36,404 bases of DNA from Blattamonas nauphoetae (lineage: Eukaryota; Preaxostyla; Oxymonadida): contig JARBJD010000528.1 in assembly GCA_033064195.1 (NCBI GenBank), positions 1-36,404 of the forward strand, in the 5' to 3' direction. A program made the position numbers and the translations under genes. The notes beneath the pieces were generated by a model. It was not told the DNA's origin. It saw nothing but the letters and a program-made list of their open reading frames with translations, and searched no databases. Every line of letters begins with the position of its first letter. Position 1 is the first letter of the stretch. This document shows positions 9,839 to 17,804 of this stretch, in pieces.

Positions 9839-10507
9839 TGTGAAGGACAGCGATGGTCTGATGTTGATGGATGCATTGCTCGATGAAACGACTGTGTACG
9901 TTCTTCCAGGCAGCACGTTGTTCGGTGGGACGGAGGAAATCACTTCGGTCGCTGTGAGCACCCCATCCGCTAAGATTGCTTGGACACGCGAAGGGTTGTT
10001 CAGATCGTCCTTCAACTCCACTTCGAGAGGGGACGTTGAGAGAAAGGGACTAGTGAAGGTGATTGTGTATGTCGTTGCTGTGTGGTCCAGTGTGCAGGTC
10101 ACTCCAGTGATCGCTGCTTGGGGAAAGATGGTTGAGACTCTGTCCACAATCACCCATCTTGCGGGGTTAGCATTTGTTTCTTCCATCGAGACGATTGTGA
10201 ACCCAGCGAGAGGGAGAGGGTTGGACGGCCACACTTCAATCGGCTCAGACTGGCCACTTGTCGACGAGAAGAAGCTCGTTGTGAAGGTCAGTGCGGTGTC
10301 TGAGATCTTCGTGACGAACGTAACGTCTCGACTCAGTTTCTGCCCTTCAAACACAAAACTCACAGATGTGCACAGTGGGTCGTACATTCCATTCTCGCGC
10401 TGGTGAGGTGGGGAGGGGGCGGTGAACACGACGGTATGGTATAAGACCATCTGTGGATTGACGGGATGTCTTCTTCGATCGACGAGATGGTGCAGTCCTG
10501 TTCCCAC
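9398..10507 (-). CDS. Gene A segment: Ig-like (IPT/TIG-like) repeats
   Basis: Open frame of 369 codons made of three successive units of about 95-100 residues. Each runs from a beta-strand start (VTCTLDHTATTYTITFTSPF, VMCTTMNIVLRGQEFLTNRA) to a closing TYTLxSI...VTFTTP phrase. This is the pattern of IPT/TIG or other Ig-like repeats in extracellular stalks (assignment by pattern only). The last residues after KVLSAGAACAKC are out of frame owing to the extra T near 9489. Confidence 0.65.
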   Translation of the reverse strand: MGTGLHHLVDRRRHPVNPQMVLYHTVVFTAPSPPHQRENGMYDPLCTSVSFVFEGQKLSRDVTFVTKISDTALTFTTSFFSSTSGQSEPIEVWPSNPLPLAGFTIVSMEETNANPARWVIVDRVSTIFPQAAITGVTCTLDHTATTYTITFTSPFLSTSPLEVELKDDLNNPSRVQAILADGVLTATEVISSVPPNNVLPGRTYTVVSSSNASINIRPSLSFTTPLPPKVLSAEAACANVMCTTMNIVLRGQEFLTNRAFLLSLDGITAPIPFSCDTQTSATIGPLQIGTGFDFAHSTTYTLISIVEDTITDPRHILCDGVTFTTPILPKVLSAGAACAKCDVHDDEHCVARTSVSHRSDIPSRSGWNH

Positions 10508-11028
10508 TGGAGGTCGAATGAGGGTGTCACCAAAATCGGGTCTGATTTGCCAGCAGTGCTGTTCGTGAACTTGACAAAGAATGTCTCGGATGAATTCACG
10601 ATTGTGACAGCGAAATTGGACAGCGAGTCAGATGGCAACTGATCTCCGCTGACTTTCAGCAGCAAATAAAGACATGTGGCATCTATCCACTCCAAACTCG
10701 CTCCGAACACAGTGCGTGTTGTGTCAACAACCAACGAAAATCCAGAAATGGCGGCACTTTGCAGAGTGTACTTCTTCCCGTCGGCGAGCACGGGGAGGAC
10801 ACCATATGTTCCTGTCGACACTTCTGCTGTTCCTGCTTTCGATGAGCTGGAGGGCGTCCCAAACTCGATGTGGATGAGACGAGGCACATTCGATCCTTCC
10901 AACAGCACACTCATCGTTCCGTTGACTTCACTTGTGGTTCGGATGGTGATCGTCGCTTTGCCCTGCCCTATCGATATTTCCATCGAAGAGACGCTTGTTT
11001 GTTGGTCTGGTTCCACTTGGGGAACCAA
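10360..11028 (-). CDS. Gene A segment: first Ig-like repeats after the beta-helix
   Basis: Open frame with TMSVLLEGSNVPRLIHIEFG, closely similar to SMGILLDGSNVPRLVHVVFG in B and C, which places it at the transition from beta-helix to Ig-like repeats. It continues KYTLQSAAISGFSLVVDTTR and VTIVNSSETFFVKFTNSTAG. Out of frame after about 10450. Confidence 0.65.
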   Translation of the reverse strand: MVPQVEPDQQTSVSSMEISIGQGKATITIRTTSEVNGTMSVLLEGSNVPRLIHIEFGTPSSSSKAGTAEVSTGTYGVLPVLADGKKYTLQSAAISGFSLVVDTTRTVFGASLEWIDATCLYLLLKVSGDQLPSDSLSNFAVTIVNSSETFFVKFTNSTAGKSDPILVTPSFDLQWEQDCTISSIEEDIPSIHRWSYTIPSCSPPPPHLTSARMECTTHCAHL

Positions 11029-11612
11029 GTGGAGCCGTCAGTCCCAGCACCCGCAAAATACACATTTGGCGAGCCAGAGGTTGAATCGCAAAACATGATT
11101 GAATTTGAGACTGTTTCATTCGAAATGTTGCTGAAGCGGATGTCGCTTGAATTTGTGATAGAGGTGGATTGACATTCTCGGAACTGCAGAAACGAGAAGG
11201 TCAGAGATTTGACATAAGCCATTGAGAGTGCACCACCAGAGTGGTTCGAGACGCACGCCACAAACACGCAATTGGAGATGGTGGTCGGTGACCTGTCGGA
11301 AACCAGACCTCCGCCCTGATGTGCAGAACATGTTTCGAAGAAGCAATTCTCCATCGTTATCTGCGTGCACACAACCCCAGCTACAGCGCCACCAGTTGGT
11401 TTATTTTCGGAGGACGATGATGTGGAGCATTCAGTGAATGAGGAAGATTTGATTGTGAGTGGTTCTGGTTGTGTGGAAGAGGCAACAACGAGAACTGCAC
11501 CTCCGCCGCGAATGGTCGAATCGAGGCTGCATTTGTGGAAGAAACATTGAGTGACGGTGAGAGACGCTGAGGCGTTAAAAGCATGATCGCTGCACCCCAA
11601 TTGCACTTTCAT
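10968..11612 (-). CDS. Gene A segment: N-terminal beta-helix
   Basis: Open frame rich in rungs of the type (S/C)FxxC...GGA: VTQCFFHKCSLDSTIRGGGA, IKSSSFTECSTS, MENCFFETCSAHQGGG, ISNCVFVACVSNHSGGALSM. It ends in IMFCDSTSGSPNVYF, the phrase that closes the beta-helix in B and C too (RFCDSTSGSxNVYF). This repeat is characteristic of right-handed parallel beta-helix surface proteins. Confidence 0.7.
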   Translation of the reverse strand: MKVQLGCSDHAFNASASLTVTQCFFHKCSLDSTIRGGGAVLVVASSTQPEPLTIKSSSFTECSTSSSSENKPTGGAVAGVVCTQITMENCFFETCSAHQGGGLVSDRSPTTISNCVFVACVSNHSGGALSMAYVKSLTFSFLQFRECQSTSITNSSDIRFSNISNETVSNSIMFCDSTSGSPNVYFAGAGTDGSTWFPKWNQTNKQASLRWKYR

Positions 11613-11930
11613 TATCGGCTGTCATTTCGCAGAATGTGCAGAGCGTGAACGAGACGGACGTGTAGGTCAGAGAGTGCTCGACTGAGAATCTGTCGCCTTG
11701 TTCGTGATCTTTGAATGATTCGGACTTTTCTTCGTTGGGGTGGAGTGGCGGACGCAGGACGAGAACGAAGTGTTGAGGCAGGCCAAAGAGCCCCCAAGTT
11801 CGGATCCATCATTGCTGTTCCACTCTGGTGGTTCGTTGAGTTCGATATTGCGCATCCAATTACTTTTGTTCTATATTCGATCCGAATCGGAAGTTGGATG
11901 AACGAAATGTTGGTTGCTTGATGAAGCTGC

Positions 11931-12717
11931 TCATGTTGACAAGAGTGCAGAATTGGAGGAGGGTGTCCATCTGAAGAGCGGATGAAGCAAGGAGATCATG
12001 CGGGTGTGGTTGGGCGAGACCGAAAGAGAGAAGAGGGCCAGTTCCAAAGCCAGTGTCTGGGATTCCATTCTGAGGTCACTTCCAAACACAGAAACTGAAG
12101 ATGATGGTTGAAATGATCCAAAATGGTGATTATTCGTTTTGTTCGGGATAATTGAAGTTGTGGAGGTGATATCCACCAGCGGACAAAATGAAGTTTGGAA
12201 TTTGATTTGAAAGAGCAGAAATTGAAAAGATTGAAGATGATTCGGGAAGATGGATGCTTGAGGCTTGGACAACAAATGGGGAGCTGAATTCATTTGTTAG
12301 AAGGCTGCTTGTCGAGTAACGGACACAGCTTGAACGAATCAGACATACTCCTGTTCGATCGAATGTGCAAATGGCTTGAACTCCTTCAACAGAGAATGAG
12401 CTGTTGGGAAATCAAAAAACATGGGGGGAAGTTTGATTCCGAGAGTGAGTGATGGTTTTCATTGCGTGATGACCGATCTTGGTGGAATGTGTTAATGAAG
12501 CGTTGTGTCCAATAATTGCGACTGACATTGTTTCAATACGAGTCGGAGAAATCAATCGGTGTTCATTCAGAAGGTTTACGATCCGTGGTTGCGGTAATTT
12601 GTTTCCCGAAGAGGAAAGTTCCAGAATTGAGAGATTGTTGGGAAAAGCGTCGAAGATGCCAACTGAATGCGGAGTTACCAGGAAAACGAGTAGATATGAA
12701 GGAAGAATCCACTGCAT
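11931..12717 (-). pseudogene. Gene A segment: signal peptide and start of the beta-helix, several breaks
   Basis: ATG at 12715-12717 starts a frame of 101 codons with a clear signal peptide (first 20 residues). After an in-frame TGA near 12410 the same frame continues SSFSVEGVQAICTFDRTGV, the equivalent of STFSASGVHVICNSGDDGF in gene C. Further matches lie in other frames: SVSVFGSDLRMES (compare RISIFGTGLLFES) and SFSSCVRHS. At least four frame changes occur between 12250 and 11612. Confidence 0.6.
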
Positions 12718-12782
12718 TTCCTGGCGAGGTGAGACGATTCATGGGGCGATCACATCCAACGACCTCGTCTGCATGCATTCAA

Positions 12783-13111
12783 AGAAGAGAGAGAAACTAA
12801 TGATCTCGAACCCATTCTATGCATGTTTGAGCAAAGAAGACGAATCGAGTGAGATCTCAGGATTCATCGCATTCCTTTCATCTCCAGTGAACATGTTGCC
12901 TGTGTGTTTTCCTCTGATGATTACCTTGAAAAAGAACAGAGAGTGGTATGAAACAAAGAAAGGATGAGTAGTGAAGCGAATTTAAAGGGAGTTGAGGGTG
13001 AGATGTGAAATAGACATGAAATGAAACGATGTGGTCGATGTGAGAGGAAGTGGAAGACATGCGAGGAGAGTGATGTTGTGAGAGTGGGAGAAGTCAGAAA
13101 AAGGAAACAAA
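12783..13111 (-). promoter_or_regulatory. Duplicated 5' flank upstream of gene A (shared with gene D)
   Basis: About 330 bases are closely similar to 31562-31905, just upstream of gene D. Shared landmarks read on the plus strand: GATCTCGAACCCATTCTATG, CATCTCCAGTGAACATGT, CTTGAAAAAGAACAGAGA and AGTGAAGCGAATTTAAAGGG. It lies 5' of both start codons (66 bases from A, 7 bases from D), so it probably carries the promoter and leader. The minus strand is pyrimidine-rich and has a TATA-like TTTAAATTCGC. A 162-codon plus-strand frame (12479-12967) crosses it but is not kept intact in the other copy. Confidence 0.6.
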
Positions 13112-13517
13112 TTCCGATTAATGTCAATTCGAAGCAAAGAACAACTTGAGAAACACGAAGAAAGACAACCCAAATCAGGACGAGACAGAACACATCAGAA
13201 AACAATGAAGACCACAACAAAGACGGTGAACGAACTGGTTGAATAGTGTGAATGAAGAGGTCGTGCTGACTGCGAACACAGCAGAGTGCGTATTCACGAT
13301 AATGCCAGCATCCAACCGTGTCTGAGTGAAGTGGCACTGAAGGGTCATCGAACGTGATGGTAGGGCCAGTGTGACGTGGGAGTGAGAGGTGTTGGTGATG
13401 AGGCGTGGACGGTTTGGGCAACGCAAAAACGGTGAAGTGATTTTGAAATGACCAGATGTCGAGTGTGTGGGGAGGTAATCAAGACATCGCGAGATGAGTC
13501 GAACGAAAGATGGATGT
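13112..13517 (-). pseudogene. Relic of a B/C-type N-terminal region between genes B and A
   Basis: From about 13258 the plus strand (GAGGTCGTGCTGACTGCGAA) matches the relic at 31990 (GGAGGTCATGTTGACTGCGA), which in turn matches 25056-25110 of gene C (start of the NMTSTHCC part). The sequence has no usable frame. It shows that gene B was once followed by a further N-terminal fragment before gene A. Confidence 0.4.
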
Positions 13518-14744
13518 TTATGTTTCCATTCCATGCGGTTCGTGTCCAGTCACGCCCTTCCCATCACCCAACTCCGAGTTCACATGTTCCACAATCCACT
13601 CCAATGTCGGTCGGTTCGATGGTGACAGATCAAGACACTTTCCGATCAGACTCACTTTCCATTCCTCTGTCCACGTCTCCATCCCTGGAAGCGTCCCACT
13701 TCCAACTTGACGCTGAGCATTCACTCCATCCTGCTCAGCGAACGGAACACAACCAGTCTCGATTTCCCACAAGATAAGGCCAAGACTAAAAACTGCCGCT
13801 TTCGACTCGTTCACGTCTCCTTTCTTCTCCACCACTTCTGGCGCTCTCCATCGCGCTCCTTCGTCGTGTTTCACCAATTTTGACGGGAGTGCCGAATCCA
13901 TGATCAATGAATTCTTGTTCATTGAGCCATCCACTCCTTGATCATCTGACGAGAGAGTGTGGTCGTTCAGTGAGGCCAAATACGATTCACGAAAAAACTC
14001 CGCCGATGCTTCCACTTTTGGCTCAGCCTCTTTCACAACTTCCTTCACTTGGAACAGCGGAGTGTCGTCACTGTCCAGAAACACCCACAACGGCGACAGT
14101 CGAGTCAACAGCGGCATGTGCGGATTCTGTCGAGCAAGCTGCGCCAGACCACGTGTCAGCATCTGAACCAGTCGCGGCTTGTCCAGCGGTCTTTCCGGCT
14201 GTCGGTGAAGTCGGTTGAACAGAGTGTCGTTCGTCGTCACACTCACCACTTCTGTCTTCATCCCATCACATCGAACTGCTTCTCGAAGTTCAATCAATTG
14301 TGGCTCATCACCGTTTAGTTGCGCTCCTCTCGTATCCACTGATCGACCCAGCTGCCACGTCCGGATCGTTGTCGGCATGTTGGGATGGATCACATCGTCT
14401 GTATTCTTCGCACGGATCGCCACAATCTGCTCTCCATTCACACCATCCATCCTCTCAATCCCCATCGACTCGTCTTTCTCATCCACTTCCTGTTCATCTA
14501 ACTCTTCTCTCAGGATCGTCGCACTTTTGGCTTCGTTCTTCTTCCGATGCATTCGACAACAAACAACAATCACAACAATCACAAACACACAAAACACAAC
14601 CACAACCAAAGGAATCAGCCATGGAAGTGTCTTTCGAACTGTTTCCAGCGCCTCCGCTTTCGCTGTCGCCGAACTCACTTTCACAACAAACTCATTCGAA
14701 GTCGTCTCGTTCTTCCCAAAACACACCCGACCTCGCCATTCCAA
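13518..14744 (-). CDS. Gene B segment: membrane helix plus pseudokinase C-lobe
   Basis: Open frame of 408 codons. Residues 40-63 are a membrane helix (LPWLIPLVVVVFCVFVIVVI...) followed by RMHRKK, setting the tail inside the cell. Residues 76-93 are acidic. About 190-392 fit a protein-kinase C-lobe: LTRGLAQLARQN (helix E), LTRLSPLWVFLDSDD where HRDLKxxNxLLD is expected, RWRAPEV (APE motif, 301-303), AVFSLGLILWEIETGCVPF (helix F), and CLDLSPSNRPT (conserved Arg). No glycine loop, no VAIK lysine, no catalytic Asp and no DFG, so by family knowledge it should be catalytically dead. The family resembles TKL/Tyr-like kinase tails. Likely roles, such as a docking or allosteric module, are inference. 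Confidence 0.8.
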   Translation of the reverse strand: MEWRGRVCFGKNETTSNEFVVKVSSATAKAEALETVRKTLPWLIPLVVVVFCVFVIVVIVVCCRMHRKKNEAKSATILREELDEQEVDEKDESMGIERMDGVNGEQIVAIRAKNTDDVIHPNMPTTIRTWQLGRSVDTRGAQLNGDEPQLIELREAVRCDGMKTEVVSVTTNDTLFNRLHRQPERPLDKPRLVQMLTRGLAQLARQNPHMPLLTRLSPLWVFLDSDDTPLFQVKEVVKEAEPKVEASAEFFRESYLASLNDHTLSSDDQGVDGSMNKNSLIMDSALPSKLVKHDEGARWRAPEVVEKKGDVNESKAAVFSLGLILWEIETGCVPFAEQDGVNAQRQVGSGTLPGMETWTEEWKVSLIGKCLDLSPSNRPTLEWIVEHVNSELGDGKGVTGHEPHGMET

Positions 14745-14747
14745 CGA

Positions 14748-15608
14748 TCAATCCAGTTCTTTCTTCAAATCTGACACAACAAGTTCAACAGATCCTCCTG
14801 TTTCTGTCAACACCGTCGAGTTCAGTTCGGTCAGGTCTGCGATCGCACTCTTCCCATATTCCTTCACTTTCTCATCCCATTCTCGAATCTCAACTCCAAG
14901 TCCACACGGAATCAACAGTGTCCCAACAAGCGAGATCACAATCTTGTCTGATGTCTGCTTCACCGATGTCTGTTCTGTGTTGAGCGATGGGACGAAGAAA
15001 GGAGCTCTCGCAATTCCTTCATCTCCAGTGATCGTGCAATCGTCGGAAGAGATCCACGCAGATGCGTCATCTTTCGATCTATCACCCCCATTCATCCTTC
15101 CATCAATCTCGATTGTTCCTCCTTCCGAACAACGAATATTCCGACGAAGTGATGGGAAAGACGGATTGTTTGGCGAATTGTTCCAGAAAGTCGGCGAAAT
15201 CAGAGTCAGCGAACCATTCTTCATGTTAATCGCTCCTTGTGACAGTTGAGTGAGGGGAGTGGATTGAATTGTCGTGATGCTGTTCTCCAGGACGAGAACT
15301 CCTGTCGCCCAGGAGCAAATATCATTGTCGCTTGATGATGACAGCTGAGCTGTTCCATGAAGCGAAGCGTCTTTCAAAACGATTGTCGAGTCTGTCGAAG
15401 ATACGAGAGTGAACGACGATGGATGCAAGTCGATCACAACATTCACATGACGAATCTCGAAGAACGACTCGCGAATAACAATCACGGCTGTGTTGTTATC
15501 GTTCGACCACGCTGAAGATGATGATGATGAAGCGGAGGAAGGAATGCGAAGAGTCGGCTCGGCTTCGCTTCCATTCGTCACAACAACACGCATCCCACAA
15601 TCAACCAT
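14748..15608 (-). CDS. Gene B segment: membrane-proximal beta-helix module
   Basis: 286 codons with IRESFFEIRHVNVVIDLH, TDSTIVLKDASLHGTAQL, CSWATGVLVLENS, QGAINMKNGSLTLIS and RRNIRCSEGGTIEIDG, then LVGTLLIPCGLGVEIREWD, an Ig-like unit just outside the membrane. It is in the same frame as 13518-14744. The only break is TGA at 14748-14750, where gene C has TGG (KKELDWSLEW). A short Ser run near 15515-15540 comes from a GAT/GAA triplet repeat and differs in length from C. Confidence 0.7.
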   Translation of the reverse strand: MVDCGMRVVVTNGSEAEPTLRIPSSASSSSSSAWSNDNNTAVIVIRESFFEIRHVNVVIDLHPSSFTLVSSTDSTIVLKDASLHGTAQLSSSSDNDICSWATGVLVLENSITTIQSTPLTQLSQGAINMKNGSLTLISPTFWNNSPNNPSFPSLRRNIRCSEGGTIEIDGRMNGGDRSKDDASAWISSDDCTITGDEGIARAPFFVPSLNTEQTSVKQTSDKIVISLVGTLLIPCGLGVEIREWDEKVKEYGKSAIADLTELNSTVLTETGGSVELVVSDLKKELD

Positions 15609-16078
15609 AATCTGACTTGACTAAGAGACGACGAGTCGATGATCCCAAAACTCACTCGATCAATCCCAACTCCTTCCACAATCCTCCATCCAACTCCAAT
15701 CGACGAACAAGCGCGAGAACGCTCCCCACAGAACACACTCCCATCGCACGACGACCCAGAATCGCTGAAGATGAACAACTCGGTTGGCGACAATCCAGTC
15801 GTGTCTGAAACCTCATCGCCAAACAAAGTGGATCCTTCCTCATCCAGTGCAGTCATCGAGCTCATCGTGTATTTCGTGTCGAACTGAAGCGAGTCAGACC
15901 ATCCAATCCGCAGTTCTTCTGACTGCCCTTCTGTTTCGGAGGTCATCGAGGCGGAGAACGAGAGAGATGAATTCAGAGTCACACGAACGAGACTCCCAAC
16001 AACGAGGTCCGATCCAAACAGCGAGACTCGGCAAGTTGTGTTGAGTGAGTTGGAGAATGAGAATTCCATCTTTGTCAC
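15578..16078 (-). CDS. Gene B segment: last stalk repeat and cysteine motif
   Basis: Frame carrying FSNSLNTTCRVSLFGSDLVV, DSLQFDTKYTMSSMTALDEE and CDGSVFCGERSRACSSIG. It keeps the DSLQFDTKY reading that gene C loses through one extra A, so B and C each show the intact version of a site broken in the other. Confidence 0.65.
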   Translation of the reverse strand: MTKMEFSFSNSLNTTCRVSLFGSDLVVGSLVRVTLNSSLSFSASMTSETEGQSEELRIGWSDSLQFDTKYTMSSMTALDEEGSTLFGDEVSDTTGLSPTELFIFSDSGSSCDGSVFCGERSRACSSIGVGWRIVEGVGIDRVSFGIIDSSSLSQVRLWLIVGCVLL

Positions 16079-16148
16079 TTTTGGAGGATAGGAACGGTCA
16101 CTGAGATGGGCTCAACATGAAATCCATTGGATGACGATGCTGAACGAG

Positions 16149-16463
16149 TCAGAGTGTATTCTCCCCAAATTTCACTGTGTCTTCTCCTTCTTCCTCTCCT
16201 GCTAAGAATTCTGCACTGCAGTGAGTCTCATTCATCACAATCACTTCATTCACAGGGTTGATGATGCTTTTTTCGCCCAACAACCCAACTTTCCCCAATC
16301 CGGATTTCAGTGCTCGGCCAATCATCACAACTTCCATCTTCGTTCGATCTTTGTTCAGTTTCTTTGTCTCAATCGACACAATTCGGTGTGGTTCAGCAGG
16401 AACAGGTAAATTCACCTTGTCGTCCACTTTCGAGGACATTCCAGACACAGTGAAGTTGGTCAC
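16149..16463 (-). CDS. Gene B segment: Ig-like repeat
   Basis: Frame with HRIVSIETKKLNKDRTKMEV, IGRALKSGLGKVGLLGE and ETHCSAEFLAGEEEGEDTVK, one unit of about 95 residues, closely similar to the matching unit of C. Frame breaks flank it on both sides. Confidence 0.6.
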   Translation of the reverse strand: MTNFTVSGMSSKVDDKVNLPVPAEPHRIVSIETKKLNKDRTKMEVVMIGRALKSGLGKVGLLGEKSIINPVNEVIVMNETHCSAEFLAGEEEGEDTVKFGENTL

Positions 16464-16587
16464 ATGATATGAACAGCCATACGCGAGAGGAGAGTCAGGA
16501 TTGTCGAATATCAGGATTGTCAGAGTGTGGAGGTCGATCCCAAATCTCCACTCAATGCTCCGCTAATCTCCACCTCCTCTTGACTGA

Positions 16588-17430
16588 TCACGTTTTCGGA
16601 TATGATTTGGGAGAGTGAGAGAGTGAAGGTTTTCCTCCCACCAAAGAGACGCCAGAAAGCTTCACAATCGCCGATTTCTCTGAATCGCTTCCCAACTCAC
16701 TTTCCACTTTCACAATCCGAGCTGGCGAGCCTGGCGTCACAAATGCCGGAGCAGACACAACTGCCACAACTGACGAGGCAGAGCTCCTCATCGAAGAGAC
16801 TGAATAGCTCGAGTCGTATCGGAGAGTGTCCGATTTGTTGTACACCTCAACGAGAAATGACCCAGATCCCAGCGACGCCGAGGGAACGGTGATCGACACA
16901 ATATCTGATGAGCATTCAGTGTTCGTCACGACAAGGATGAAGTCTTCCGCTGGCATCAGAGAGGTGGTCAGCGAGAGGACGAAGAAATCTGGGTCAGATG
17001 CATCGAGTGAGCATGACAGGGAGGAAAGAGTCGGTCCAGAAGGAGTTTTGAACGACGAGACTGAGAAAAATATGAGTTCGTCTTCCTTCCCATCCACTTT
17101 CCGAGTCACAGACGAGAGAGTATATTCCGTGTTGTATTTCAATTGCCCAGTTCCTCCAATGTCAATCGATCCGGATGTTCCAGCTGAGTCGGAAGAGAAT
17201 GTCACACTGATCGAATGAGATGAGTTCAGAACCATCACAAATGTCGACCCAGAAGGAAGATCTGTTCCTTCAACTGACAGTACGAACGACGACGACGACG
17301 TCGACACAGGAACAACGATCTTCGTGATTGTGGGAGGGAGAGGAATGTCCACGAAGAGATTCCCATTCACTACAATCTCATCGTCACCCGATCCAACTGA
17401 CACAACTCTGTACCTTCCTCCAAAAATCAC
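16588..17430 (-). CDS. Gene B segment: Ig-like repeats
   Basis: 280 codons covering about three units: ITKIVVPVSTSSSSFVLSVE to YTLSSVTRKVDGKEDE, LSSLSCSLDASDPDFFVLSL to YSVSSMRSS, and ARIVKVESELGSDSEKSAIV. Very close to C, with scattered replacements (for example MVLNSSHSISVTF for IAPSSSHSFNILF), which gives a direct view of divergence between the tandem copies. Confidence 0.65.
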   Translation of the reverse strand: MIFGGRYRVVSVGSGDDEIVVNGNLFVDIPLPPTITKIVVPVSTSSSSFVLSVEGTDLPSGSTFVMVLNSSHSISVTFSSDSAGTSGSIDIGGTGQLKYNTEYTLSSVTRKVDGKEDELIFFSVSSFKTPSGPTLSSLSCSLDASDPDFFVLSLTTSLMPAEDFILVVTNTECSSDIVSITVPSASLGSGSFLVEVYNKSDTLRYDSSYSVSSMRSSASSVVAVVSAPAFVTPGSPARIVKVESELGSDSEKSAIVKLSGVSLVGGKPSLSHSPKSYPKT

Positions 17431-17804
17431 ATGAGTGTTGTTCTCCTCTTCTCAATCAAGAAGCTCACAAAGAATTGAGTCGATGTCACATCGAAGATCG
17501 GTCCAGACGATGAGATTTCCCAGAATCTCCCAACAGCACCACTGTCTGTCCGAGAGACACCAATTTACTTCCTTCCAACTCCACCACAGCCATGCTTCGA
17601 GCTCCGTTCAGATCACAAATCACTCCTTCAATTCGAGCTGGCTCGACGGGTGTTGTGAATGTGATTGCACCTTTCGAGCGACTTCGTCTGTTGGTTCACC
17701 TCGTTTCCACACAATTGTCCTCACTTCGTATTCTGTCCACTAATCCAGCCTTCCATCCGCGTCCGAAGGGTAGAGGGGCTGTTCCTTTCAGAGTCGTCGA
17801 ATCT

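Larger units (their letters stand above)
6681..12717 (-). pseudogene. Gene A: secreted-type beta-helix / Ig-like repeat protein, frame-broken
   Basis: A protein of roughly 1,950 residues is spread over several frames. Order: signal peptide (MQWILPSYLLVFLVTPHSVG, ATG at 12715-12717), a beta-helix (about 12400-11000), Ig-like/IPT-like repeats of about 100 residues (about 11000-9230), the CGEEPDPCKTIEHAF cysteine motif (about 9165), and a second long beta-helix to the stop TGA at 6681-6683. No membrane helix or kinase tail is visible, so it would be secreted or held on the surface by other means. Frame changes occur in the N-terminal region (at least four) and near 11000, 10500, 9490, 8220 and 8110, with in-frame TGA near 12410 and at 8464. 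Between breaks the protein pattern is intact, so decay is recent or the breaks are consensus errors. It is the next member downstream of gene B. Confidence 0.7.

Noticed and set aside
12391-12410. 20-base GT...AG segment as a mini-intron at the TGA of gene A
   Set aside because: Removing it shifts the frame away from SSFSVEGVQAICTF, so it does not repair the reading.
12479-12967. 162-codon plus-strand frame over the shared 5' flank
   Set aside because: Part of it (SSEISGFIAFLSSPVNM) can also be read in the copy at 31620-31740, but the frame there is broken by stops before it and the nucleotide match is not better at coding positions. It also lies antisense to the signal peptide of gene A.
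8464-14750. Genome-wide recoding of TGA as Trp
   Set aside because: Only one TGA faces a Trp in the sister copy; genes A and D appear to end in TGA, and normal TGG Trp codons are frequent in the clean frames.
14215-15249. 344-codon plus-strand frame (and its neighbours at 14300-14983, 20121-20984, 20206-20940)
   Set aside because: It is the antisense of the well-supported TM/pseudokinase region of B and C; its Ser/Thr/Pro/His-rich composition is what the complement of that coding sequence gives, and it recurs simply because the genes are duplicated.
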